A DNA stretch of 14,208 nucleotides, taken from positions 19,701 through 33,908 of the forward strand of contig HF994134.1 of assembly GCA_000436915.1 (NCBI GenBank), read 5' to 3'. The notes below the pieces were generated by a model, which saw only the letters and a list, made by a program, of their open reading frames with translations, searched no databases and was not told the DNA's origin. The DNA is from Prevotella sp. CAG:1092. GTDB taxonomy: Bacteria; Bacteroidota; Bacteroidia; Bacteroidales; Bacteroidaceae. A program made the position numbers and the translations under genes. This document shows, in pieces, positions 5,404-14,063 of the stretch (positions within the stretch are counted from its first letter, which is position 1; each line of letters starts with the position of its first letter).

Positions 5404-6552
5404 TTATTTCAATTCACCTGTTTCAGTACCGAAGTTAATATAGAGTTTCTGACCAACAGCGTTGATTACACGGTCTTGGTCGCCACCTGTACCACGATAT
5501 TTAAGCTGCTTATCAAATACCATGAACTCAGTATGCCACCATTCGTGTCCAGGGATAACAACACAAGCACGAGCACCCTGATCAGAAGCAGGAACACCAG
5601 TCATGGCAGGAGAAACGAATGAACCATCAGCAGTAGTTGGAACTTCGAACAAACCTGCAGGTAATTGTGGTGTAAAGTTAGCATCTCCAATACATGTACC
5701 AATGAGCCATACCTCAGGCTTATAGAAGTCGACATTATAAGTAACGTTGCGACCACTAACACCACAAGTAACAACCATAAGATACCATCCTGGTCTGCTT
5801 GAAGCGATGTTGCCACCATTATCAACGATATCGCCAGCAAGGTCGCCACCTACAGTAATGCCAGCAAAGCCTACTTCGTTATTATCCCAGCTGGTATTCT
5901 CATTGATCTTAATACCATTTTCATCAATATAAACAAGATGCCAGAATACATTATCGGTACCCCATACAGGAACCATCTTGAGACACTTGCTCCAATCCCA
6001 GTCACAGAAGTGACCAACAATATTGAGCTTACCAGGAGTTTTAACAGGAGGAAGTGAATACAACAAATGAACATTGCTCAATTTCACTACGTTAGAAAGA
6101 ATTTCTGTTCCCTCTACAGGTTCGCCAGAGACATTAGTCATCACGGCACGAGCACGTGCATAAACCTGAATATCCATAGGGAAGTCAGCTTCTGTCTTTC
6201 CGTGCTCTAAGGCATAGTTTGTAAGTGCACTTGCCAAGAGTTCAGAGCTAACATCAAGTTTAGCACCCTTGAAAGTCTGATCAATCTCCTTGTAGTCAGT
6301 CATGTTTTCATCGAAAGCCACTTGAAGAGTATATTGTGTACTGGCAGGGAAACCATAATCAGGCTGTGAACATGTAAAGTTGATAGTCTTCGACTTTTCC
6401 AAGTCTAAATATTGACCTGCCAAAGCTGGTGTGTTAAGATGGAACTCTGTTGGAGAAACCACGGTTGGGTTGTCATCCCTATCATCAGAGCATGAAGCAA
6501 AGAGACTCAAGCCCAATGCCACCAGCAACGTTGATTTCAATATATTTTTCAT
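5404..6552 (-). CDS. susE: SusE-like surface glycan-binding lipoprotein
   Basis: The protein has 382 residues. The signal peptide ends in LFASC with lipidated Cys21, followed by SDDRDD, a strongly acidic run typical of lipoproteins sent to the cell surface. The N-terminal region (about 30-165) resembles the SusE Ig-like domain, with an early SPTEFHLNTPA. It is followed by two modules: about 174-276, starting KLNIVGHFCDWDWS, and about 278-382, starting PEVWLIGTCIGDANFTP. This two-module layout matches B. thetaiotaomicron SusE (387 residues). The role is non-enzymatic binding of alpha-glucan at the outer surface to help SusCD uptake. It is third in the operon, 83 bases after susD with a stable hairpin in the gap. 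No Shine-Dalgarno sequence is obvious; the sequence before ATG is AAAACAAT. Sequence similarity to SusE proteins is usually low, so specificity is uncertain. Confidence 0.83.
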   Translation of the reverse strand: MKNILKSTLLVALGLSLFASCSDDRDDNPTVVSPTEFHLNTPALAGQYLDLEKSKTINFTCSQPDYGFPASTQYTLQVAFDENMTDYKEIDQTFKGAKLDVSSELLASALTNYALEHGKTEADFPMDIQVYARARAVMTNVSGEPVEGTEILSNVVKLSNVHLLYSLPPVKTPGKLNIVGHFCDWDWSKCLKMVPVWGTDNVFWHLVYIDENGIKINENTSWDNNEVGFAGITVGGDLAGDIVDNGGNIASSRPGWYLMVVTCGVSGRNVTYNVDFYKPEVWLIGTCIGDANFTPQLPAGLFEVPTTADGSFVSPAMTGVPASDQGARACVVIPGHEWWHTEFMVFDKQLKYRGTGGDQDRVINAVGQKLYINFGTETGELK

Positions 6553-6580
6553 ATTGTTTTACGTTTTTATTGTTATTAGG

Positions 6581-6618
6581 AAGATTGGCTTGCCCACCGA
6601 AGCGGGCAGAGCCTTCTT
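6581..6618 (-). promoter_or_regulatory. UUCG-capped hairpin between susD and susE
   Basis: In the minus-strand RNA TGCCCGC pairs with GTGGGCA (one G-U pair) around a TTCG loop closed by C-G, the very stable UUCG tetraloop. Outside this, GGCT/AGCC and AAGA/TCTT extend the stem, separated by a one-base bulge and a small internal loop. It begins 18 bases after the susD stop. No U-run follows directly. A processing or stability element that sets the susCD to susEF ratio is plausible but unproven. Confidence 0.78.
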
Positions 6619-6635
6619 CTATAGATTGTTTAGAA

Positions 6636-8285
6636 TTAATAACCAGGATTCTGCTGGAGGTTGCTATTAGCATTCAACTCACCTACAGGAATTGGGAAGA
6701 TATTGAGGTGAGAGTCGAAGTTCTTACCTGTTTCAGCATTACCCTTCCAAGACCAATTGTAGTTGTTGTTACCACCATAGCGTCCGAAGCGGATAAGTGT
6801 AGGACGGCGGATACCCTCGAAATAGAACTCACGTGCCCACTCGTCACATATATCATCGAGAGAATATGAGCCAGTCTCACCACGTGTAGTTGCCTTAGCA
6901 CGAGCGCGGAGCTCGTCAATAGCCTTTGTACCTTCGGCTGTTGTCTGATTGCCATGCAAGCGAGCATCAGCTTCGCCAACGATAAGGTAAGCCTCTGCAG
7001 CACGCATAAAGAAGCAGTCAGCATCTGCGAAAGAAGGGTTATAAGCTGAAGAGCCATCAGTCTTGAAATTCACGAACTTACAAACACCATAACCATTCTT
7101 AAAGTTTGAAATCTTTGTATTTTCAAGAGTTACAGGGTCTGCTTCATCATCTGAATAGCCCCAGAAGATAGCACGCTTGTCGTTTGCCAAAGCTGGCATC
7201 TCATAAGATTTAGCCTTTGGAACATCGCCAGCAGGGAAGAACTTTCTTACCAACTCCATACGTGCACGGTTACCACCCCATGCAGCAGAAACACATCCAT
7301 TAATTGCAGAAGCATCATCAGGATTTGCATGCATTTTATCGTTGAATGTAGAAGCTATAAGGTACAAAGAGTTACCATAGCTACGGATATCCTTAGAATT
7401 CTGAATGATAGGGAAGATAGCTTCCTTTGCAGCAGAAGTCTCACCATTATCACCCATAAAGAGCATCTGGTAAGCACTCCAGTTACCAATACCAGTCTTA
7501 TTCAACTTATAGTCGGAAGCAATAACCTTGTTTGCCCAAGTCTTTGCATTTTCCCACTGAGCAGTACCTGTATAAACTTCGGCATTAAGATAAAGACGTG
7601 CCAAAAGCAACCATGCAGCAGCCTTATCTACGCGACCATATCCAGCGTCAGCAGATGTCTTAGCATGAGCATCAGCAAGATTAGGTTCTACATTCTCACT
7701 AAGTTCCTTAACCAACCAGTCAAACATCTCGGCACGAGTGTAGCGAACAGGCTTAGAAAGAGTCTCTGAGAAAGGAACATTTCCGAAAGCATCCATAAGG
7801 ATATAATACTGCAAAGCACGAAGGAAACGAACCTCAGCAGTCTTTGTTGCATCTTCTTGACCTGCTACAGCGATATACTGATTGCAAGTAGAGATACCGA
7901 TGGTAAGACGTGAGAAGTAAGCCTTCATCATCTGGTTTGAGTTATCGTAGGTGTTAACAACCAACTGGTCGAGACCATTGTCACCCCATCCGCAGATAGC
8001 CTCATCTGTGGTAAGTTCGTTGGCGTTCCACATCAAACGATACAAGTTGGTCATACCTTCATCGTTGTATCCCTTAACGTCGGAACCAGCATCGCCATTG
8101 TCACCATTACCGCTACCTGCCATGGCGAAGTTTGCATAGCACTTATTAAATAAGCCATCGCTGCTGTATGCGGTATCAATCTTTGGGCTAATAGGTTCCT
8201 TGTCGAGGTCGCTCGTACAAGATGTGCCAGTCAAGACCAAAGAAATAGCTGCAAGAGCCCATATCTTTATATTGAAAGTTTTCAT
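6636..8285 (-). CDS. susD: SusD-like outer-membrane starch-binding lipoprotein
   Basis: The protein has 549 residues, the usual size for SusD proteins. The signal peptide ends in LTGTSC with lipidated Cys23, followed by TSDLDKEP. SusD hallmarks are visible: RFLRALQYYILMDAFGNVPF (about residues 153-172) in the TPR-like helical region, an AEAYLIVGEADAR helix later, and a C-terminus ending IFPIPVGELNANSNLQQNPGY. SusD caps the SusC barrel like a lid and delivers oligosaccharide to it. It begins 20 bases after susC. Unusually for this window it has a good Shine-Dalgarno sequence, AAGGAGA on the minus strand (8293-8299), 7 bases before ATG, which supports the start. Co-transcription with susC is expected. 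The alpha-glucan substrate is inferred from the SusE/SusF partners and the transporter, not from SusD itself. Confidence 0.95.
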   Translation of the reverse strand: MKTFNIKIWALAAISLVLTGTSCTSDLDKEPISPKIDTAYSSDGLFNKCYANFAMAGSGNGDNGDAGSDVKGYNDEGMTNLYRLMWNANELTTDEAICGWGDNGLDQLVVNTYDNSNQMMKAYFSRLTIGISTCNQYIAVAGQEDATKTAEVRFLRALQYYILMDAFGNVPFSETLSKPVRYTRAEMFDWLVKELSENVEPNLADAHAKTSADAGYGRVDKAAAWLLLARLYLNAEVYTGTAQWENAKTWANKVIASDYKLNKTGIGNWSAYQMLFMGDNGETSAAKEAIFPIIQNSKDIRSYGNSLYLIASTFNDKMHANPDDASAINGCVSAAWGGNRARMELVRKFFPAGDVPKAKSYEMPALANDKRAIFWGYSDDEADPVTLENTKISNFKNGYGVCKFVNFKTDGSSAYNPSFADADCFFMRAAEAYLIVGEADARLHGNQTTAEGTKAIDELRARAKATTRGETGSYSLDDICDEWAREFYFEGIRRPTLIRFGRYGGNNNYNWSWKGNAETGKNFDSHLNIFPIPVGELNANSNLQQNPGY

Positions 8286-8305
8286 ATTAATTTCTCCTTA
8301 ATTAA

Positions 8306-11300
8306 TTAAAAGTTGAGATTCAAACCAAAGATGAACGAGAATGGGCGTGGGTAGATATTATTGTCGATACCACTTACAACCTCAGGATCGAGTCCATCAT
8401 ACTTGGTAATAGTGAACACATTAGAAGCTGTTGCGTAAACACGTCCGCTAAAGCCCTTAACAAACAAGTTGTTGAAGCTATAACCGAGAGTGATGTTATC
8501 ACACTTCAAGAAAGAAGCATTCTGTACGAACATATCTGTAATCTTAGAAGTGTTATGGTCAGACTTCCAATATAGAGTGTTAAGAGGACGGTTTGGCAAA
8601 TATGCGTTCTGAGCCCAGATAGCGTTCTCAGATGTTAGACGCATAGCCTGGTCGAAGTTGTTGTAAACATAGTTACCAATGCTTGCACGAAGAGTGAAGC
8701 TGAAGTCCCAATTCTTATACTCAAGACGAGAAGAAAGACCCATTGTAACAGGAGCTGCTATGTTCTTATATAGATAGCGGTCAGCCTCTGTGATGTTGCC
8801 ATCACCATTGCGGTCAACTACGCAACCCTCGATAGGTCTGCCATTCTTGTCGTAAACCTGCTGAAAAACATAGAATGAGTTAGCGGCATAGCCCTTCTGG
8901 TGAGCGAGAACCTTGTTACTCTGGTCGATGTTTGAACCTGTGAGCACAGGGAGTCCACCCTCAGAAACACCTGAGAGGTCAGTAATCTCATTCTTATTGT
9001 ATGTGAAGTTATAGTCGATAGACCAGAACCAATCCTTAGTCTGGATAGGCTTGAAACCGAGAGTTACTTCAACACCAGTATTCTTCAAAGAACCTATGTT
9101 CTGCAAGCCCATATCTGCGAAACCAGAAAGACCTGCTACAGGAGCACTGTTGATAAGGTCTTTAGTCTTACGATAATACCAATCAACGCTTGCTGTGATA
9201 CGCTGATCAAGAGCACCGAAATCCAAACCTACGTTGTAAGTAGTTGTAGTTTCCCACTTAAGGTCTTGGTTGAAGTACTTAGGAGTATAAATCTTACCAT
9301 CACCAGCAATAGGATAGTAACCATAAGGGCCACCTACCATATACTGAGGAACCCAAAGGTAGTTATCTACACCTTCCTGCTGACCAGTTATACCATAGCC
9401 AAGACGGAGCTTAAGGTCTGAGAGCCAATTCATGTTGCGGAACAACTTTTCTTCCTTCATCTTATAAGCAAATGCGAATGAAGGGAATGTTCCCCAATGC
9501 TCCTTGAAACGCTGCGAACCATCACGACGTACTGTTGCGGTGAGATAATAGCGGTTCATGAACGAATAGTTGGCACGACCAAAGAATGATACGAGGTGAT
9601 TCTCAAACTTATCAACATCAGGCTGGTTGTTAAACTCTTTACCTGCGTTGTCGCCAGCTGTCTGTGGATAATACTGCTTCCAGCTATTGTTGTAGCGGAA
9701 GAAGAAACGCTGCCACTCGTAACCACCCATTACATCAATATGATGATTCTTGTTGATATCCTTATAATACTGAGCGTAGAGAGTGAGAAGCTGATTTCTC
9801 TTGAAGTTCTTATTGTTTGTATTACCACCATAATACATATTAGCAGGATCGAACTGGTAAACATTGTTTTTCTCCTTACCCTCTGCTATCTCAAGACCGA
9901 GAGTTGCATGGAGGCGCAAGTCTTCAAAACCATGTACCTTATAATCGATATCAGCACTACCGATAAATGAATTTGTAGTCTGCTCATCGTCGCTACCATA
10001 GAGGCAAGCCAATGGGTTCTTAGTAGAATCCTTGTGCTTTGTCCATCCCCAAGTTGCATCACCAAGAGCAGAAGCTGAAGTAGGCCACTCGAAGAAACCA
10101 CCGAAGTTCTTCAATGTCTGCTCCATCTGATCACCAATCATTGCGATATGGTAAGGAGATGTAAACTTGTAAGGATCCTGTGTAGGGTCCATGCTTACAG
10201 CAGCACCAATAGCATCGCCATTAGCCTTGTGGTTCTTTGAATACATACCCTTAGCATTGAGGTTCATGGTAAGGTGATCGTTGAGCAACGAAGGATTAAG
10301 ATTCAAAGAAGCTGTATAACGGTCGTACTTAGAAGTCTTCAAAATACCCTGCTGACCTGTGTAGCCTACAGAAACACGATAAGGAAGCGCATCCTTTACA
10401 GAACCTGATACAGTAAGGTTATGGTCGTGGCTAACAGCTGTTTGGTAGATAAGATCCTGCCAATCAGTATTAGCTGTACCAAGAGCACGATAAGGATCTG
10501 AATCCTCGCCGAAGATACTCTTTACAAATGCACGGTATTCGTTGCCGTCCATCATATCATGAGTTTTCTTCTTTTTACTTACAGTAAGGCTACCTGCATA
10601 AGAGATAGTAGGTTTCTGTCCCTTGCGTCCTTTCTTAGTAGTGATAATGATAACACCATTAGAACCACGGCTACCATAAATAGCGGTAGCAGAAGCGTCC
10701 TTCAAAATGTTGAACGACTCAATATCCTGTGGGTTAATAGTTGAAAGGAGGTTTGCACTTCCGTTTACCTTATTATTATCCATAGGCACGCCATCGATAA
10801 CAATTAATGGGTCGTTAGAAGCTGAAAGTGAAGATCCACCACGAATACGAATTTGTGTACTTGCGCCAGGTTCACCGCTATCGCCAGTTACGTTTACACC
10901 AGCCATCTTACCTTGCATAAGGTCTTGGGCATTTACTACCACACCCTTGTTCTTAGAGTCTGGTTTCATTGCTGTAACAGAACCTGTCAAGTCAGACTTC
11001 TTAGCCACACCATAACCGATTACCACAACTTCCTTCAGCGACTGATTGTCTTCCTGAAGAGTGATAACCATGTTGTTGGCAGCAGCAGCCTGTGCTTGCT
11101 CGTAGCCTACATAAGTTACAGTAATTGTTGAGCCCTTGTCGGCTTTAATTGAGAAGTTACCATCAAGATCGGTAACAGCGCCACCACTCTGTCCATTTAC
11201 ACGAACAGCAGCACCGATAATCGGTTCACCGGTAGCATCTTTCACATGTCCTTTGACAACCACTTGCTGAGCAAATGCTGTCGCAGAAAGGGCGAGACCA

Positions 11301-11350
11301 CACGCAAGTGTGAGAGCCCTTCGAGGCATTGTAATCTTTACCTGCTTCAT
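8306..11350 (-). CDS. susC: SusC-like TonB-dependent outer-membrane transporter
   Basis: The protein has 1014 residues, typical for SusC. The signal peptide (1-27) ends in AFA before QQVVV. A carboxypeptidase-regulatory-like domain covers about 30-98 (VKGHVKDATGEPIIGA). The TonB box region KEVVVIGYG is at 106-114. The plug domain follows to about 240, with the RIRGGSSL stretch and ATAIYGSRGSNGVIIITTKKG. The remaining part is the 22-strand barrel, ending in the aromatic strand FSFIFGLNLNF needed for barrel assembly. It imports oligosaccharide captured by SusD, powered by TonB-ExbBD. It is first in the operon. The promoter is probably the TAATTTTG at 11497-11504 (minus strand), which would give a leader of about 140 bases. 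No frame disruption is seen. Confidence 0.96.
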   Translation of the reverse strand: MKQVKITMPRRALTLACGLALSATAFAQQVVVKGHVKDATGEPIIGAAVRVNGQSGGAVTDLDGNFSIKADKGSTITVTYVGYEQAQAAAANNMVITLQEDNQSLKEVVVIGYGVAKKSDLTGSVTAMKPDSKNKGVVVNAQDLMQGKMAGVNVTGDSGEPGASTQIRIRGGSSLSASNDPLIVIDGVPMDNNKVNGSANLLSTINPQDIESFNILKDASATAIYGSRGSNGVIIITTKKGRKGQKPTISYAGSLTVSKKKKTHDMMDGNEYRAFVKSIFGEDSDPYRALGTANTDWQDLIYQTAVSHDHNLTVSGSVKDALPYRVSVGYTGQQGILKTSKYDRYTASLNLNPSLLNDHLTMNLNAKGMYSKNHKANGDAIGAAVSMDPTQDPYKFTSPYHIAMIGDQMEQTLKNFGGFFEWPTSASALGDATWGWTKHKDSTKNPLACLYGSDDEQTTNSFIGSADIDYKVHGFEDLRLHATLGLEIAEGKEKNNVYQFDPANMYYGGNTNNKNFKRNQLLTLYAQYYKDINKNHHIDVMGGYEWQRFFFRYNNSWKQYYPQTAGDNAGKEFNNQPDVDKFENHLVSFFGRANYSFMNRYYLTATVRRDGSQRFKEHWGTFPSFAFAYKMKEEKLFRNMNWLSDLKLRLGYGITGQQEGVDNYLWVPQYMVGGPYGYYPIAGDGKIYTPKYFNQDLKWETTTTYNVGLDFGALDQRITASVDWYYRKTKDLINSAPVAGLSGFADMGLQNIGSLKNTGVEVTLGFKPIQTKDWFWSIDYNFTYNKNEITDLSGVSEGGLPVLTGSNIDQSNKVLAHQKGYAANSFYVFQQVYDKNGRPIEGCVVDRNGDGNITEADRYLYKNIAAPVTMGLSSRLEYKNWDFSFTLRASIGNYVYNNFDQAMRLTSENAIWAQNAYLPNRPLNTLYWKSDHNTSKITDMFVQNASFLKCDNITLGYSFNNLFVKGFSGRVYATASNVFTITKYDGLDPEVVSGIDNNIYPRPFSFIFGLNLNF

Positions 11351-11433
11351 TTTCTTAAGTTTTTAGTTATAACGATTGATGTTGTTTGATATATCGCGGT
11401 TAGGTTTAAGAGAGTGCGCATGGTTTTACAAGC

Positions 11434-11447
11434 ATTTTGCGCAAAAT
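11434..11447. promoter_or_regulatory. Perfect 14-base palindrome in the susC leader
   Basis: ATTTTGCGCAAAAT is a perfect palindrome. It carries the TTTGC and GCAAA half-sites of the operator at 11560-11571 in the opposite (everted) arrangement. It lies 40-55 bases downstream of the predicted susC start. It may be a second binding site or chance. Confidence 0.4.
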
Positions 11448-11496
11448 CACATTGATAAAAAGCAATATTACACGGCTTAATCAATATTTCATGCTG

Positions 11497-11504
11497 CAAA
11501 ATTA
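11497..11504 (-). promoter_or_regulatory. Predicted susC -7 promoter element
   Basis: TAATTTTG on the minus strand (CAAAATTA on plus) matches TAnnTTTG exactly. The expected -33 position, about 11524-11527, reads GTGC rather than TTTG. A weak -33 fits a promoter that needs an activator. The start would be near 11490. Confidence 0.55.
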
Positions 11505-11552
11505 AGTTTAATTACCATACGACGCACTTTTTTACAGACATTTTCGTTATTT

Positions 11553-11578
11553 ATAATGTGCAAACGTTTGCGCATTAT
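11553..11578. promoter_or_regulatory. LacI-family operator
   Basis: This is a 26-base palindrome centred between 11565 and 11566, with one mismatched pair (11559/11572). Its core GCAAACGTTTGC (11560-11571) has the central CG and even symmetry typical of LacI/GalR-family operators. It lies about 60-85 bases upstream of the predicted susC start and about 65-90 bases upstream of the predicted regulator start. It is the likely binding site of the adjacent LacI-type protein. Confidence 0.82.
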
Positions 11579-11611
11579 TTCGTTTAAATAATTTTGACAG
11601 CGGCAACAAGG

Positions 11612-11634
11612 TATATTTGTTTTGCGTAATTTTG
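11612..11634 (+). promoter_or_regulatory. Predicted promoter element(s) of the LacI-type gene
   Basis: Two TAnnTTTG matches lie in tandem: TATATTTG (11612-11619) and TAATTTTG (11627-11634). The second would start transcription near 11640, about 15 bases before the ATG at 11655. Neither has a well-placed TTTG at -33. The position excludes the in-frame ATG at 11622, which overlaps these elements, as the natural start. Confidence 0.55.
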
Positions 11635-11654
11635 CAGTCAAGGACTTACTAACG

Positions 11655-12680
11655 ATGAAAGAACTAACTCCCATAACAATGAAGGACATTGCCAAGGCGC
11701 TCAAAGTGTCGGTGGCAACGGTGTCGCGTGCGCTGAAAGATAGTCCAAGGATTAGCATGGCGCAAAGAGACAAAATAAAGGAATACGCGCGTGAACATAA
11801 TTACTCTCCTAACTTCATTGCCGAGAGTTTGCGAAACAGCAAACGAAAACCGTTGAAGACTATCGGCGTGATTATTCCAAACCTGCCCCACTATTATTTC
11901 TCCACGGTGCTTAGCGGCATTGAGGAGGAGGCTTCTGCATGCGGGTATACGGTGATGATGGCGCAAAGTAATGAGATGTATGCGCAAGAGGTTAAGATTT
12001 GCGAATCGTTCTACGACCACAAGGTGAGTGGCGTTATCGTGTCGCAAGCCAAGGACACTCTGCGTTTCGACCATTTCCAAAAGCTCTTAGACCACGGCAT
12101 ACCATTGGTGTTCTACGACCGCATTTCTACTGGCGTTAATGCAAGTCGTGTGGTGGTAGACGACTACATGGGTGCTCTCACGGCAGTAAACCATCTCATA
12201 GATACAGGATGCAGAAAGATTGCTTTCTATGGTTCGCCTATGAGCATGGAGATATCTAAGAATAGATATAATGGCTACAAGGATGCTTTGCTGAAACGAG
12301 GACTAAAACCTGACGATCGCTTTTTCCGCATCTGCGACAACAGGGCTGATGCCGAAGTGATAACACCTGAGTTGATGGAGCAAGAAGAGGTACCAGATGC
12401 TTTCTTTGCAGTGAACGATGATACAGCCATCGGCATTTTGTATTCTGTAAAGCGCATGGGCTATCGTGTGCCAGAGGATATTTCCATCTGCGGTTTCACC
12501 AATGGCGAACGTGCTATAGCTTGCGAACCTATGCTCACGACCGTGGAACAACGAGGAAAGCGAGTTGGCGAAGAGGCAGCTAACATCCTCATCGGACATA
12601 TCGAGGGTACTATTCCACATGAGCAAATAGACAAGAGGATTGTTAGAACAAAACTTATCATAAGGGGGACAACGAGGTAA
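11655..12680 (+). CDS. LacI/GalR-family transcriptional regulator of the sus locus
   Basis: The protein has 341 residues from the ATG at 11655. An in-frame ATG at 11622 is rejected because it overlaps the promoter element; ATG 11679 would start inside the helix-turn-helix. The DNA-binding domain is at about 8-33: MKDIAKALKVSVATVSRAL is a textbook LacI helix-turn-helix. The hinge helix is near 50-60 (YSPNFIAESLR). A periplasmic-binding-protein-like sugar-sensing domain runs from about 68 to the end, beginning KTIGVIIPNL, with FYDRI and VVVDDYMGA in the effector region and AFFAVNDDTAIGIL and DISICGF later. It acts as a dimer on operators and responds to a sugar, here probably a malto-oligosaccharide or its product. 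It is divergent from susC and is followed after 33 bases by the MFS gene, so it likely controls both arms. In B. thetaiotaomicron the sus genes use SusR, a different family. Whether this one represses or activates is not shown by sequence. Confidence 0.93.
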   Translation: MKELTPITMKDIAKALKVSVATVSRALKDSPRISMAQRDKIKEYAREHNYSPNFIAESLRNSKRKPLKTIGVIIPNLPHYYFSTVLSGIEEEASACGYTVMMAQSNEMYAQEVKICESFYDHKVSGVIVSQAKDTLRFDHFQKLLDHGIPLVFYDRISTGVNASRVVVDDYMGALTAVNHLIDTGCRKIAFYGSPMSMEISKNRYNGYKDALLKRGLKPDDRFFRICDNRADAEVITPELMEQEEVPDAFFAVNDDTAIGILYSVKRMGYRVPEDISICGFTNGERAIACEPMLTTVEQRGKRVGEEAANILIGHIEGTIPHEQIDKRIVRTKLIIRGTTR

Positions 12681-12713
12681 ATTGAATAAAATAATAAAAA
12701 ATCAATATCTATT

Positions 12714-14039
12714 ATGAAACAAAAACCAGACATGAACTTTTGGGGCTTATGGAACCTGAGCTTCGGTTTCTTCGGAGTGCAGATAGCCTACGCCCTACAA
12801 AGCGCGAACATCTCACGAATTTTCGCCACCTTGGGTGCCGACCCTCACAACTTGAGTTATTTTTGGATTCTCCCTCCTTTGATGGGTATCCTCGTGCAGC
12901 CTATCGTTGGTACATTAAGTGATAAGACATGGTGTCGTTGGGGGCGCCGCATTCCTTACCTCTTTATTGGAGCTGCCGTGGCAGTACTCGTGATGTGCTT
13001 GTTGCCTAATGCAGGCTCTCTTGGTTTGGCTGTAAGCGGAGCAATGCTCTTCGGCTTGATAGCCTTGATGTTCCTCGACACCAGTATCAATATGGCGATG
13101 CAGCCTTTCAAGATGCTCGTGGGCGACATGGTAAACGAGAAGCAGAAGGCTAAGGCCTACTCTATACAGAGTTTCCTCTGCAATGCTGGTTCTATAGCAG
13201 GCTACGTATTCCCATTCCTCTTTACTTTCCTGGGAATCAAGAATGTAGCCGAAGAGGGCGTGGTGCCAGACTCCGTAATCTGGTCGTTCTATATAGGCGC
13301 TGCTATCCTCATACTTTGTGTTATCTATACTACCATAAAGGTGAAGGAGTGGAATCCTCAGCAGTATGCCGAATATAATGGTTTAACTGGCGATGTAGAA
13401 AAGAAAGAAGAGGGCAAGGCAGACTGGATTACTCTCTTAAAGAATGCTCCTTCTACATTTTGGAAGGTTGGCGTGGTGCAGTTCTTCTGCTGGGCTGGCT
13501 TCCTTTATCTTTGGAACTATTCTACAGGTGCTATTGCAGAGACTGTATGGTATACCACAGACCCTAAGTCGGCAGAATTCCAGGCTGCAGGCAACTGGGT
13601 GGGCATTCTCTTCGCAGTTCAGGCTGTAGGTAGTGTGCTTTGGGTAGTAGTGCTCGCTATGTTTAAGAACATAAAATTGGGATATAGTGTCAGCTTGCTT
13701 ATTGCAGGTGTAGGCTTTGCCTTGATTCCATTCTTGCACAACCAGTATTTGCAGTTTATCCCATTCCTGATGATTGGTGCTGGTTGGGCTGCTATGTTGG
13801 CAATGCCTTTCACACTCGTAACCAATGCTCTGCAGGGTTATGGCCACATGGGCACTTACCTTGGTCTCTTCAACGGTACCATCTGTATTCCTCAGATTGT
13901 GGCAGCTATTTGTGGTGGCGCCATTTTGAGCCTCATTGGTTCTCATCAGAGCGATATGATGATTGTGCCTGGCGTATTCTTGGTTATCGGCGCTCTCTAT
14001 GTGCCAATGATTAAGGAGAAAAAAGCAGCAGCAGAATAA
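12714..14039 (+). CDS. SLC45/GPH-like MFS sugar transporter
   Basis: The protein has 441 residues with about 12 hydrophobic segments, so it is an inner-membrane permease. The MFS loop signature is present as GTLSDKTWCRWGRRIP (66-81). FLDTSINMAMQPFKMLVGDM (120-139) resembles the conserved segment of plant sucrose carriers and SLC45 proteins. A charged cytoplasmic loop (about 210-240, KKEEGKAD) separates the two halves. Such carriers move sucrose, maltose or malto-oligosaccharides with protons, which fits the step after SusCD brings sugar into the periplasm. It starts 33 bases after the regulator stop with no Shine-Dalgarno sequence and no terminator between, and ends 24 bases before the next gene; all three are probably one operon. 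The substrate is inferred from family and context. Confidence 0.9.
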   Translation: MKQKPDMNFWGLWNLSFGFFGVQIAYALQSANISRIFATLGADPHNLSYFWILPPLMGILVQPIVGTLSDKTWCRWGRRIPYLFIGAAVAVLVMCLLPNAGSLGLAVSGAMLFGLIALMFLDTSINMAMQPFKMLVGDMVNEKQKAKAYSIQSFLCNAGSIAGYVFPFLFTFLGIKNVAEEGVVPDSVIWSFYIGAAILILCVIYTTIKVKEWNPQQYAEYNGLTGDVEKKEEGKADWITLLKNAPSTFWKVGVVQFFCWAGFLYLWNYSTGAIAETVWYTTDPKSAEFQAAGNWVGILFAVQAVGSVLWVVVLAMFKNIKLGYSVSLLIAGVGFALIPFLHNQYLQFIPFLMIGAGWAAMLAMPFTLVTNALQGYGHMGTYLGLFNGTICIPQIVAAICGGAILSLIGSHQSDMMIVPGVFLVIGALYVPMIKEKKAAAE

Positions 14040-14063
14040 GATAAATCCATAAAAACTAAATAG

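Larger units (their letters stand above)
11351..11654. promoter_or_regulatory. Divergent control region between the sus operon and the LacI/MFS operon
   Basis: This 304-base stretch has no convincing gene. It holds the minus-strand susC promoter, the plus-strand regulator promoter, a LacI-type operator, and a second palindrome within the presumed susC leader. TGCGCA occurs three times (11415-11420, 11438-11443, 11569-11574). The side nearest susC (11351-11490) would be transcribed as untranslated leader. Confidence 0.7.

Noticed and set aside
11622..11654. Longer N-terminus of the LacI-type regulator from the ATG at 11622
   Set aside because: The extra 11 codons overlap the TAATTTTG promoter element and precede the predicted transcript start, and family members begin near the helix-turn-helix.
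11489..11773. A 94-codon minus-strand frame spanning the control region and the regulator start
   Set aside because: It crosses the operator and both promoters, and its product is not protein-like in any recognised way.
11664..12080. A 138-codon minus-strand open frame
   Set aside because: It is antisense to the helix-turn-helix and sugar-binding regions of the LacI-type gene and shows no family features.
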